From: Lithodes maja | Taxonomy: Eukaryota; Arthropoda; Malacostraca; Decapoda; Lithodidae | Direction of reading: 5' to 3' | DNA length: 64,000 nt | NCBI GenBank assembly: GCA_037953745.1 | Contig: JBAKBP010004288.1 | Coordinates: 1-64,000 of the forward strand | Part shown: piece by piece, positions 1-11,422 of the stretch | Layout of the letters: every line of letters starts with the position of its first letter | Numbering within the stretch: the first letter of the stretch is position 1 | The notes under the pieces: generated by a model | What the model saw: only the letters and a program-made list of their open reading frames with translations | What the model was told of the DNA's origin: nothing | Database searches by the model: none | Made by a program: the position numbers and the translations under genes

Positions 1-1744
1 AGGGCAGCTTTTCATTCCTGAGATTCACCTCTACACGGCCTGCTATTAGGAGTGGTCCGATACCTCCTTGGGATTGCGGACCGTTACCTTTCCCCTTCGA
101 GTCCCAGGACAAGGAAGAGAGTAGACCACTGGCCCCCGCACATAGAGAGAAGCCGTCCGGGAAACCACTCCACCTCACCTAGATATCAGAAGTTCTGTTT
201 CCCCGTCCTTGACACAAAACAAAAATCTATCATGTTTGAATAAATATATAATTGTCTCTGTTTCATAGAGTCCCTACTTTACTAAACGAATACCGACCCT
301 TCAGGTAACACAGCACATCCCCTATCCTTGCCTAAATGTATTATATGTTATACTTACCACGATTGGACCCCTTCTGTGCCGACGCCGTTGAGTATATAAT
401 GTAATTAGTTAACTTCATCATTACAACATCCGAGAAACATACAATTTGTGCTCATGCATGATAATTCCTGAGAGAGAAACCTCTGTCTAAGAGGACAGAC
501 TGTGCTAAAAACATAGATTATAGTCAGAGTCGAGACGAGAGAGAAAACTGTAAAGAACTAGAGATTAATCTAAAGTGTATAGCTAGCTAAAGAGTGCGAT
601 CCTTTATAATAGTAGTAAACCTGTATAATACCCATTTTACCATTTCCCTCTGTAGTAATCCATTAAGGTAACTATTATTTAGTAAATAATTGTAAGTGTA
701 TAAATAACCTATTCATTCACATGTTGTATCCTTTCAATAATTAAGGCTGGACACGTGTTAGAGTAAGCTTGTTCAGGCGGTGCCCAGACCACTTGTAGAC
801 CCCAGGTATATTTCACTACTAATTACTCGTATATGTTATTCTGTTGCTTGTACATTGTTATGTATTTAATGTTGTATGTGATTTGCTTGTGTTTTTCCCT
901 CTAGTGAATATAATACTGTTTTGTACTATTAGTAAAACTGTATTTTCTCGTGTTTACCCGTACTTGTAAACCACTTCCTTGTACTTCTTCCCGTTGAGTG
1001 AAATCCAAAAAGACCAGAAAAAATATCCTAGCATAATAATTCCTTTAAACTACAAGTCCAGAGTCAGTCTATTCCCCATCCAATATTCACTGTCTCAAGG
1101 TTATCTTAGTGTAGTCCTTTTTCAAACGATTGTAAAGTTGGTAAACACATGAACTTTGCATAAATGATGTGGAAAACTCTCTGGATTTGATCAGCACAAG
1201 GGGTATAAACATTGTATTAATTTGAACGTTTGATCTTGCATATTTCTACCAACCTAGTTACATTATGCATGAGAAAGTATATTCAATATAAAGTTATAGT
1301 TAAGTGTTAGAGCATTTTATCTCGCTGCACATTCTCAGTTCATGGACCAGGCTCATATCGTGGCAACAGTAGTCTACAAATGTCAGAACTAATAGCTCTG
1401 CAAGCATTAGAATCAGTATCGAACACAAGGAAAACAATTCAGTGCACAGGCTGCCTTTATGGTTCAGCGATTCACATGGGGGTAACTTTATTGTGCTTAT
1501 GATTGTACTGTGCTATACAAGCCCTCAGGAACATTTTGTCACCTCCACTCGCCTTCATAACCAGTATATATATCTCACTTTGTCTCTTGAAGTTTACTCA
1601 CACATCAACCTCTAACATTTCCCTAGCGACACTCTTCTCTGTATCATCAGAGAGTCAGGAATTATTGTTAGTGACTATTGATGGACACAATATTGACTAC
1701 TTGTGAATTCTGAGCTGTATGGAAATTGGAGCCTTAACAATGTA
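1..1744. other. Unassigned non-coding sequence
   Basis: AT-rich sequence with only short chance open frames (the longest about 65 codons) and no protein motif I recognise. No terminal repeats, tRNA-like boxes or long tandem repeats are visible. Confidence 0.5.
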
Positions 1745-2095
1745 CTGTATTATTTATTAATGGCCCCTCCATCATTGCTGAAATGCCTTAATAAAGTTAT
1801 GGCCTCTCTTTGAACCTATGGCACGCCATTTCAAATGTCCCGCCTAGGAGCTCAAACATAGAGATTAACCATGTCATCGTGAGCGAACCCTCAAAGCACT
1901 CACAGACTCGTCCTTGTATGATTGTGGATGCCACTACTGAAAAAAAACGATAACAAATATGGTAAAAATAAAAAATAAAAGAATAAACTTGATCTATCAA
2001 CACTGCACTTCCCGTCAGTCTAATGTTCTATAGCCGCATCCTCTAGCGTCCAAATCGGTGCATCGTTCTTCTTGCTCCTAGGCGTCTTTCAGTAC
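1745..2095 (-). repeat. Family A repeat, diverged copy
   Basis: Read on the minus strand this has the same order of landmarks as the copies at 3355-3640 and 31590-31925: a T-rich run ending in an acceptor-like CAGTAG, then a roughly 150 bp block ending in AATGATGGAGGGGCC followed by ATTAATAAATA. It is much more diverged than the other two. An open frame of 68 codons lies over it but is not shared by the other copies, so I do not call it a gene. Confidence 0.45.
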
Positions 2096-3040
2096 GGAAG
2101 TGTGCCTCCTCCTCTCTTTATTCTTCACCCTACCTCCGGACTTGTGAGTCATTTTGTACATTTGTGCTTGTTCTTTGATGAGCTAGGGTAGTTTTCAGAC
2201 TAGATAGGATATGTGCACCATCCTGTGAGACGCCTTCAGAGTTTTTTCGTGGGTTTATTGTTATTAACTTGTGCTCAGGAGACCTTCCCTGTGATAAAGC
2301 AAGGATCCCATGTGCTACTTTGTTATGACTTTTGTTCCCCTGTGTTATGTCTAATAGCTAGTTTAGGCATGAGGCTTCTTGTTAGCTTTGTGGAGCCCGC
2401 TGTTCGGCTACCCAATTGGGTGGGTTCAGCGGTTATGATCTCTTCGTGGAGGACCTTGTGCGTTTCAAATTCTCTTCACTACTGAAGAAGATTGGCTACA
2501 GGTCATGACGATTTCGCCTACGTTCCTGTTCTTCATGTGAGGGGAAGGAGTACTTAGTTTTTCTAGGACGGTAAGTGTACCAGGTCATACTCACCTGATG
2601 TCGATTACTGCCCCTGTTAGTTTCTAGGCCTCTTCGTAGGTGTTATTTTATGGCTAGGATGTATTATTTTTATGTAATAATATGCTTATATCATAATTAT
2701 GCATGTTCAACCACGTTGCCTAGGTTTTGGTGGCCGTCGGGCAAGAAATTATCAGTCTGGTGCTTTGTTCGACTTGCCTCTGGGCCCTCCTGATCCCCGT
2801 TCATTTTGCTATGTTTGAAATTTTGTGGTTACCTAGAGTATGTAGAATTCAGCTTTCATTAAGTCTGGGACATGTTGGGTGTGAATTCGTTTTTATTGGA
2901 TCAAAAAGTTGTACTTTTCTGGGCCAGGTATTTTTCGTTGGGCGAATAATGTACCGTTCCCTAATTCAACATTCCGGCGGGCCCGGCGAAGTCAACAATC
3001 CAATAAACCTGTACAGAGTCTGGCGCAATCGAATGATATC
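2096..3040. other. Unassigned sequence
   Basis: Open frames of 90-120 codons occur here (for example 2213-2485 and 2727-3086 on plus), but none matches a family I know. From about 2970 the sequence becomes rich in CCGGCG/CCGCCGG words, which are also common in the DIRS non-coding sequence at 30.5-30.9 kb. This is a weak hint that it is DIRS-derived. Confidence 0.3.
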
Positions 3041-3073
3041 CCGGCGGAAGAAAGGGAGGTTTTCTTCCGCCGG
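3041..3073. repeat. Perfect 13 bp hairpin
   Basis: CCGGCGGAAGAAA is followed after a 7-base spacer by its exact reverse complement TTTCTTCCGCCGG. The stem is GC-rich at its base. Similar CCGCCGGAAA words occur upstream of the DIRS gag at 30.5-30.9 kb. Confidence 0.7.
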
Positions 3074-3283
3074 AAAATCGGCGTAGTCGAAGACTCACCT
3101 AAACCTATCTCTAGAGTTAGCTTGGAGCTGATTACTTGTTGCCCGGCGTTGGTCGCCGGACGCCGTGGAACTGGATTCTCACGTTTTAAGATGGGTTTCA
3201 GGTCAGTGTTGGTCACTTAGGTAAGCAGTCACATCAATCTGACCATGGAGAATGGTTAAAGTAACTTAAGGGGATTTGAGATA

Positions 3284-3764
3284 ATATAGGTTTGATTCTC
3301 AGAGGGAAGTAGAGAAAACCTAATATTTAGTAGGGCCCCGTAATCATTGACAATATTGCCTATTAGTATAATAGTCTCCATTCAACATCCCGCGCCAGCA
3401 TTTTGAATCTACCGCCGCGGAAGTATCATGGAGTACTCATCATAAGTGCACGCTTAATTCCCTTATGGAATCGTCCTTATGATAGGGAACCCTACAGAAT
3501 AAACTCGTAAAAAATAAAAAATAAAAATTAACTTAATATTTGTCATGATATGACTTACCATATGTGGATTTCTTGCGTTTTGCATTCCCGACTCCAGTCC
3601 CTCTAGTGGCCATCTTTGTCCTTCACTGATATATCAAGAAACAACTCTAGAAATCAACGAATGGGAAGTGGGATGGATGGGAGGGTCATTTCATCGTCAA
3701 TGATTATGGGGCCCTACTAAATATTAGGTTTTCTCTACTTCATTCCGGGAATCAAACCTATAAT
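3284..3764 (-). repeat. Family A repeat with inverted flanking arms
   Basis: Arms at 3284-3351 and 3697-3764 are inverted copies of each other (about 68 bp, few mismatches; both contain GTAGAGAAAACCTAATATTT when read in the same sense). The core, 3355-3640, is matched in inverted orientation at 31590-31925. On the minus strand the core has an ATG-initiated stretch of 18 codons followed by GTAAGT, then a pyrimidine-rich run and CTGTAG, like a small exon-intron-exon. A further copy of one end (CCCTTCATCATTGACGATAT) lies at 3775-3800. It could be a MITE, or the terminal repeat of the DIRS element to the right. Confidence 0.55.
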
Positions 3765-3849
3765 TTAATAGTGGCCCCTTCATCATTGACGATATTGCCT
3801 GAATACCAAGTCTGGAGGGGGACATTCATGACAATATCCTAACCTCAGG

Positions 3850-5640
3850 TGTTACGACCGGGACTACGAATAAAACAAGGGCACTCAATGATTGGACTAG
3901 TAATAGGGCACTATGCAACAACGGTAGGCTAGATCCAAACCCTCGAACTTATATGCCGGCGAACAAAACACCTATACCCTCCAGGGTTAATCTGCGATAG
4001 CGGGGTATCCTTAACTGGGCATAAATGTACTCTACTTCAGGCTAACTGGCACTGGTCTAGCCTGATAACAAACAAGATGCAAGTTACGTTAAAATGCATA
4101 AAAAGGAATCTATGGAAAGATCAATTAAATCACTGCAAGATTTAATACAATAAAAAGATGCTTCAATACAGTTACTCTAAACAACAATAAACTCTTCACT
4201 CCTATCTGAAAGAAAGTTAAATATAGTCCTACAGCATAGACCTGGAAACTTCTGAAGAAAGTCTGATGCTCATAAGATGCTCGTACTAATTTAGAACTAT
4301 ATAAAGGCAGGAGGCAGGACACCACATGTGTAAATCGAATACAATAAAAGATAGGACACATAATGTTAACTGACATGAGAATACTATAAATGCGCAACGG
4401 TAGCAATGCTCGACACTAAAAGAAGTACTTCGTCATCAATGAAACAGTCTGCTATGGTTGTGCGGCTCAGCGACAACCTAGACTAATAAATGCTGTGAAT
4501 AATAATGTGCACATATCAAAGACCTTATATTAAATACTAACAAATGTCTACTCGATTAATAATGTCTAGCTGGGTACTCTAGGTAAGGAACTGGGGTTGA
4601 GCAAGACAGGCTCGTAGCCTAGCGATGTCCTTAAGACTGCATCCTTTAAGTTACGTTAATTGACTAGGGGGCTCTCTCGATAGATCCAGATCACAAGTAT
4701 CTGGTTCTATCCTGGCGACCCTCTAAAGACAAGCAGAGAGGCAGCAAAGTGTGGAACGGGTACAGGCCAAAACCCTCAGTCAACACAATGCTGCACTCGC
4801 AAAGGACGCAACCGAAAAGACAACCCAGGCTACCACAGGACCGGTCGAAGTCGTGTAGGTATAAGCAAACCATACACACATCGGAGACAACGACTACAGT
4901 TACCTTATCCCAGTCTAGTATTAAATAAAAGAGCAGGAACACTAAATCAATAATGGAGACACACAAAGTTCTTAACCTATACTAACTAAGAACCCTCAAA
5001 CCTATTCTAAGTACATGTAAATATCTCTGAGGACGGCGCATGCAATACAATGGGCCGGCTATGAAAACTGTATGCAGAACCCAAGGGGAGTGTTGTGCAG
5101 TTAATAAAGGTTAGAGTATGGAAAGAGAGAATCGAGTGAGAGAAACAGTGATAAAGGTGGTGATCGGGAGAGAGTATGCAAAGGGATGTTAGAAGCACGC
5201 GCGCCAAGCCTGTCCTGATGAGGACAGCTCCTGGGGTCCCTCATGGAGGAGGTAAGTTACACAGGAGACCGCAAAGGCGCGATGGTCGGCCAATCACGGG
5301 CCAAGACGTCACAAGACAGCAGGCATCACGTGACACAGCAAGACACGCCGTCCAATGGCGAGCGAGAGGCAGGAATGCATCCCTACATACAGACACTTAC
5401 TACCTCTTCGCTCTGAAAGTCTTTCTCATTCACAAGCTGGTACTATTATCACTACTGTTGATATAAAATATAACCCGTTGTCACAGATGAAAACAAAGAC
5501 CACCACTGGACTGTCTGTGACAATGCGATTACTAGGAAAGAAAGAACAACATTCTCTGATAACTGTAGCTCATTTCGATGTCCCTGGCGAGTGTTAGTGG
5601 CTAATGAGAGGCGATTCTGCCAACGTTGGTAGACATCACA
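3850..5640 (-). repeat. 3' LTR of the Gmr1-like element
   Basis: 1791 bp, starting TGTTACGACC and ending GACATCACA, matched nearly end to end by 11423-13653. It differs from its partner by many scattered substitutions, so the insertion is not recent. It holds the empty version (CCTTAAGACTG, TTAA at 4631-4634) of the MITE site that is filled in the other LTR. Open frames inside it (such as 4691-4966) occur in both copies but resemble nothing known. Confidence 0.92.
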
Positions 5641-6045
5641 CCCGGCCAAGATATGGGACGCTCAACATTAGGCGAGCACCATATCTGACAAGGCAGAATG
5701 CCGACAAGACCCGCCACACCTAGCCACTCCACCAGAAATGAAATGCAAAGCTCAATCTTAAATAAAACAACATATTAGCATAAAGAAAATCTTACAACCC
5801 CTCCCAAACACAATAGTATAATTTAGCCTGCTATGCTCCCTGAGCGAGCTTCACAGAGCCCAGCCTACTAAGTGAAAGACAGGTTCATCTTAGGATTTTA
5901 GCTATAACATTGGCACCTTACAATTAACTATCAAAAAGAAAGAGTTTTATGTGATTTTTGATTTAATTTTAATGTTGTTTTTGACGGCTGCTCTACAGGG
6001 GCAAACCTGGTTTTTCTCCACTCAAACCAACACACCTGCGGTGAT
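5641..6045 (-). other. Gmr1-like element: sequence between pol and 3' LTR
   Basis: Non-coding stretch between the end of the RNase H frame and the 3' LTR. I see no ORF of interest. The bases just before the LTR (minus strand GGCCGGG) make only a poor polypurine tract. Confidence 0.6.
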
Positions 6046-9000
6046 CTACGCCGGATCCTCCACCCTCGACAAACAGTCTGCAATCACATTCTCACATCCG
6101 GCAATATGGCGAATGTCTAGATTGTATTCTTGCAACATGAGTGACCAACGTGTCAGCCTCATATTCCGGTTGTGGAATTGGTTCAGAAATTTAAGAGGGT
6201 GGTGGTCGGTGTAAATCACCACGACTGGCCCGTAGGCAGGAACATATACTTCAAAGTGCCTGAGCGCCAACACTATTGCCAGCAGTTCTTTCTCCACCAC
6301 AGAGTAGTTTTTCTGAGCGGATTTAAACTTCTAGGAAAAGAAACTGACTGGATGCTCCAAACCTTCCTCGTCTGTTTGCATTAAGACGGCACCAGCCCCT
6401 ACACCACTGGCATCTGTTGCCAGCTGGAACGGTCTTTCAAATTCAGGGGCCCTGAGGATTGGGTGAGTGCATAGTAGGTGCTTGACCAGCGAAAAAGCCC
6501 TTTCACACTCAGGTGCCCACTTGAACTTTTTCTCTTTTGCTAGCAAATCTGTCAGGGGAGCTAACACAGTAGAATAACCCCGAATGAAGCGGCGATAGTA
6601 ACCGATCATGCCCAAAAATCTCATGATCTGCCGCTTGGTGGACGGCCTGGGGAACTGGTTAATAGCCTGTATCTTATTTTTTGGGGGGCACACCTGGCCT
6701 AACCCGATCACAAACCCAAGATACTGCACAGTTGCCCGGATAAAGTCGCACTTGCCCAGGTTGACCACCAAGCTGGCCTCACTGAGCTTCCGAAACAAGG
6801 CTTCTATGTGCTCACAGTGACTCTCAAAGTTGTCATCGTAGATTATATCGCCATCTAGGTAGACAGTGCAGTTAGGGATGTCAGCTACTAACTCATTCAT
6901 AAGACTCTGGAAGGTTGCTGGGGTATTTTTAAGGCCATACGGCATCACATTGCAACGGTAGGTGTTCCCATCAACCACAAACCCGCATACCCCCTTCGCC
7001 CGCTCAGACAAGGGCACCTGCCAGTAGCTTTTCACTAGGTCTACCTTAGTTAGAAACTGTGCCTTACCGATCTTGTCTACACTATCGTCAACACGGGGAA
7101 GGGGATAAGCATTGCTGGGAGTCAACCCGTTCAATCTCCGAAAGTCAATGCAGAAGCGAACCTTCCCGTCAGGCTTGGGCTGCAGAGTGACAGGAGATGT
7201 CCACCTAACTGCCCCCTTCTCAATCGGCCCCCGTTCCAACATATACTCTAACTCCGCTCTGAGGGCTGGGAGTTTAATGGGTGGCATTCTGTAGGGTACT
7301 GATTTAAAGGGGGGATGATCTCCCACGTCCACGTCATGCACCACTCGAGTTGTGAGGCCTGGATGCTCTGCAAACACAGTGGGGTATGAAGCAAACAGGC
7401 GCTGCACGGCTGCACGCTGTTGCTCAGGCAGGTGCACTAGAGCATCGTCAGCCACCTGTCTGGAGTTCCCCGCCCACTGGTCAGCAGAGACATGACACTC
7501 CCAGTTATCCTCCACCTGGGCTTCACTGTCCTTCACTCCTTCTCCTCCATGACCGCTGCAGGTCAACACAGGGACAGCGAGAGGCTCAGGGGGGCACCTC
7601 ACAAACTCTTTCACCAGATTCACATGGCACAGCTGATTCTTTTTACGCCTATCTGGAGTAGCCAGAAGATAGTCTAGGTCAGAGATCTTTTTTACCACCT
7701 TATAAGGACCAGCGTACTTGGCAGACAACGGATGACCTGCCAGAGGTAACAGAATCAACACCTCCTGCCCCACTTTAAACTCCCGGAGTTTTGTCTTCTC
7801 ATTGTACCTGTCCTTCATAAGTGCTTGCGACCCTACCAAATTCCTACCTGCCAACTCTAGGCTTCTCAGCATTCTCTCTCTACTCTCGAGGACATACTTT
7901 AACATGGAACATGGTTTTGCTGTGCCCTCCCAGATTTCTCTAACCATGTTGAGGGGGCCTCTGACCTGATGTCCGAAAACTAACTCATTGGGACTGAACC
8001 CTAGGCTTTCACCAGGTACCTCCCGAGCAGCGAATAATACATAGGGCAACCCAAGATCCCAATCCTTGCCATTCTCAACACAGTAACAACGCAGCATGCT
8101 TTTCAGAGTCGAGTACCACCTCTCCAACACCCCTTGACTCTCTGGGTGATAGGCTGAAGAGACAACTGTACTGATACCGTGCTGCTGCATGGTCTGTTTG
8201 AAAAGGTTAGTAGTAAAGTTGGACTCTTGGTCTAACTGCAATTCCTGCGGGTACCCGTACCTAGAACAGTACAATAGCAAGTTACGAACAACAGTCTTAG
8301 CAGTACCATTTCGTATATGGTATGCATCCGGATAACGAGTGGCAACATCCTTGATTGTGAGGAGGAACTTGTTGCCTGCGCTAGTAGAGGGTAGAGGGCC
8401 AACCATGTCGATTATATCCTTACTGAATGGTGGCCCGATTACAGGAATAGGGTGTAACGGAGCCTTGGGAATACACTGGTTTGGTTTACCTACTGTCTTG
8501 CAGGTACTGCACATTGCCACCCATGACGCCACATGTGCCTTCATACCTGGCCACCAAAACAATTTCGCCAATGCTGCTACCGTCTTACATACACCCAAAT
8601 GCCCTGCCAACGGTACATCATGCGCCAACCTCAGTAGGCTATCACGGCACACACTAGGCACTACCAACTGGTCAACCACTCTCGACCCACCCTCCCAACT
8701 CCGTCTGGGATCTAGAAAACGACTGTACAATATGCCCTCCACACGAAAGAAGTCACCCGGCTTTGCATCCCCGTCCTCCTCAAGTTCAATTGCATCCTGA
8801 AGCTCAGGATCATCTATCTGCAGCCGACAGATATCCGAAGGAGCCAATCTATCTAAGTGCTCCCGGAGCAACTTATGGCCTCCCCCGATACTGGACTGTT
8901 TGATCCTATCTTGCTTAAGTGTGTAACGTTGCTGTCTCGGAGTTTTCTCACGCCCTACCTCCTCACCAAGTGTGACAGGTTCTGGGGCCACTCCGGACCT

Positions 9001-9446
9001 AAACATTGGTGCTAATACTGAGTCGCCAAGAAGAGCCGCTGGATCAAAACACACAAAACTTCTCCCAACTTTAGCTTTCTCCTTCCGACCGTTCCTCCGC
9101 TGGTCTAGAGACTGAGGAATAGGCTGTGACACCTTAGATGCACGAGATCGGGTGACAACACACGCCATCTGCTGTAATTGACACCTCTCGACCAACTCCT
9201 GCCCCTCCCTACTCACGTCGGCCGCCCTCTCGGCAACGACTAAGGGTGGAACCTCAGAAGTAGGCACCGCAAAGTCGTTGCCGAGAAGAAGGTCGACGCC
9301 CTCTACTGGCAGTTTCTCTACGATTCCAACATCTATCTCTCGTGTCACACCATCAACCTCCAGCTCCACTCGAACCAACGGGTATGCCCGTGTAGCATTA
9401 ATACCCTGCACCACAACTACCCGTGCCGCGTTTATAGGTTGGCCTG
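6046..9446 (-). pseudogene. pol: Gmr1-like pol: protease (C-terminal part), integrase, RT, RNase H
   Basis: One minus-strand frame runs from the gag overlap to 6046 with a single in-frame TAG at 6331-6333. In order: the protease tail (LLGNDF); an integrase with an HHCC zinc-binding module (CSTCK at its end) and a DDE core whose visible residues are D in DIIDMVGPLP, D in QLDQESNF and E in VLERW; then RT (FCIDFRRLNGLTPSN, YGLKNTPATFQ) and RNase H (LATDASGVGAGAVL, TDHHPLKFL, ADCLSRV). Most Ty3/Gypsy elements place integrase after RNase H; here it is before RT. The RT catalytic motif reads YLDG at 6850-6861, where YLDD is expected. The polyprotein would copy the element's RNA and insert the DNA. 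This copy should be inactive because of the stop and the changed catalytic Asp. Confidence 0.92.
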
Positions 9447-11096
9447 TAAATTTTTCATCAGAGTCTGGGATGCACCTGAATCATGCAACAACTCCAACCC
9501 GTGCTTGCAACCAGCCCAACTCACGCAGCCACGCCCTCTATGGTCGCAAAAAGCATCGCGGACAGGTTTCGAGCCTTCCGGACACTCCTTCACTGGCTGT
9601 GCCCCCGCATCTGACATATCACCCCGGGTAAACGCAGAAGACCTCAGAGACACCCCAATGTTGTTAGCCAAAGACACGACTGCTGCAGGTTGGTTACTAG
9701 GGCAGGAACGTGCAAAATGCCCCTTTTTATGACACTTAAAACACTCTACTTCACCCTTGGACTTCCCCTGAGGTGGGGAAGGGCCCTGACCTTTCTTAAA
9801 CGGGACGGTTTTTGGTTTGTGATCAAAATTAGTATCATTGCTCTTACTTTTGTTATTAAATGTTGCATCACTGACTCGGGGGGGTGGAGTGTTGCGCCCC
9901 TTGTTAACTGCATCGGTCCGTTGTGCAGACCCACACCCACGAATCAGCGATAATCTCAGGTCAGCCAACTCAGCTGCCTCTTGTAGAGTTTTAGGATGTT
10001 TCTCTTTGAGGTTCAAAGTCAGGTCGCCACCTGTGCATTTAAAAAATTGCTCTAGAAGGAATAATTGCTCAAGCTCTTCGAACGTCGTCACCTTCTCTGA
10101 CCTCAGCCAATTTCTCAAAGCATCAGACAGTTCCCGGGCATGTTCTAGAAAAGTGCACTCACGACCCTTCGTAACACCCCGAAACTTCAACCTATATGTC
10201 TCTGGTTGTAACTTGTACGCCCGCAGAACAGCTTCCTTCAATACCTCATAATCGATGCAAGACTCCAAGGGCAACGCATCATATGTCTTGAGTCCTTTGC
10301 CAACCAACCTAGAGGAAACAAGGGCTGCCCACTTAACCTCGGGCCATTGGTGCTCCCAGCACTTCTTCTCAAAACGCAGGAAAAACTCGGTGACACCTGA
10401 CTCGTCAAATGCAGGGACTAACTTAAGAAGGTGCGATAAAGACTGATCAAGACCTCGATTTCCAGAACCGAGACGCTGCCCTGTCGACTCCACCCGAGAC
10501 TTCTCAAGCTCTATGTCTGCACAGCCTGAGCTCATGCTTTCGCTGCTTGAGCTCAGCCTCATACTTTCGTTGCTCGAGCTCAGCCTCATGCTTTCGCTGC
10601 TCGAGTTTGGCGAGTTCGAGCTGAAACAACATCTCGGATGACAAACCCTGAGGAGGGGGTGCTACTATTGGGGACCCACCCCGTGAATCACCTGGAGGCA
10701 TACCCAACCGCCAGCGGGCATTGGCCTGCGGGAACGTACCCGGCTGCGGAGCCCAAGGGGGCACCATGGTAGGAGTCGAGTGGAATGGGGGCTGGGCCGA
10801 AGGTGCCCCAGCTCCTGCTCCACCCGAACCCCCATGCACCCCACGCAGCACACAGGAACCAGCTCACTTCTCGACAAACCGCTAGTACCGGGAAACCCTA
10901 AGACCGTGGCTACACACTGCAGTCCGTACCGGTCTAGCCCCGACACACGACCCGCTAACACAGGCTCCTCCAAAAATATCCGAGCATCCTCCTCATTGTT
11001 CACCACCCGAACGCCGCTTAACAACTCCACCTTCTCCACCTCCTCGCCTGCTTCCCGTACTGTGTCCTAACTGTGCACTGATCCGTCGTTCGACAT
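9432..11096 (-). pseudogene. gag: Gmr1-like gag with SCAN-like capsid region and zinc knuckle
   Basis: The best start is the ATG at 11094-11096 (minus), but an in-frame TAG follows at 11067-11069 and the frame changes near 10835 and 10510. The pieces give an N-terminal region, a proline/glycine-rich part, a charged heptad-like repeat of the type EQRKHEAELEQRKYE (about 10510-10610), a helical region with SCAN-like words (FLEHARELSDALRNWL, LFLLEQFFKC) and one CCHC knuckle (CFKCHKKGHFARSC). The frame ends with the aspartic protease active site HDSGAS and then TAA at 9432-9434, so the protease is split between the gag and pol frames. It would form the particle shell and bind RNA. The frame changes inside the tandem repeat look like slippage decay. 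Confidence 0.85.
9447..9453 (-). promoter_or_regulatory. Candidate -1 ribosomal frameshift heptamer A AAT TTA
   Basis: In the gag frame the codons read ATG AAA AAT TTA CAG, giving the heptamer A_AAT_TTA, which fits X_XXY_YYZ and is the type used in the gag-pol overlap of Rous sarcoma virus. The gag stop follows 12 bases later, and a -1 slip here enters exactly the pol frame, which continues the protease. I did not find a clear downstream pseudoknot by eye. Confidence 0.6.
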
Positions 11097-11406
11097 AGTG
11101 TCCACCGGAAATCCTCAACGTTTATAAAAAAAAAGAAGTACCTAAACTCTCATGTAGCACTATTCACTCAAAAAAATGCTTTAAGACAACTCAAGTGCTA
11201 TACTACGTTGCCCAAAAAAATTCCAACGTGTCCAAAATATTCCTCAAAAACAAATGTCCACTGCCAAAGTGTGAGAGATAACAATCGACCCTCAAACGGT
11301 GATTAAAAAAAAACAAATCTCCACAAAAAAAATCCTGCAATTATTTCTTAGTTCACTAAATCCTAGACTAAGGTTGCCATTTGTTATGACGACTAAGATA
11401 AGATAC
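11097..11406 (-). other. Gmr1-like element leader
   Basis: A-rich on the plus strand with several runs of 6-9 A. It lies between the PBS and the gag start and has no ORF. Confidence 0.5.
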
Positions 11407-11421
11407 TAGGCAAGGTCACCA
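11407..11421 (-). other. Primer binding site of the Gmr1-like element
   Basis: On the minus strand, one base after the 5' LTR, the sequence reads TGGTGACCTTGCCTA. TGG is the complement of the tRNA CCA end. The tRNA species is not assigned. Confidence 0.75.
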
Positions 11422-11422
11422 T

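Noticed and set aside
1797..2003. 68-codon minus-strand frame as a small gene
   Set aside because: It lies over a family A repeat, and the related copies do not keep the frame.
4691..5466. Open frames inside the Gmr1-like LTR, present in both LTR copies
   Set aside because: Shared because the LTRs are copies. No domain, start context or length suggests a gene.
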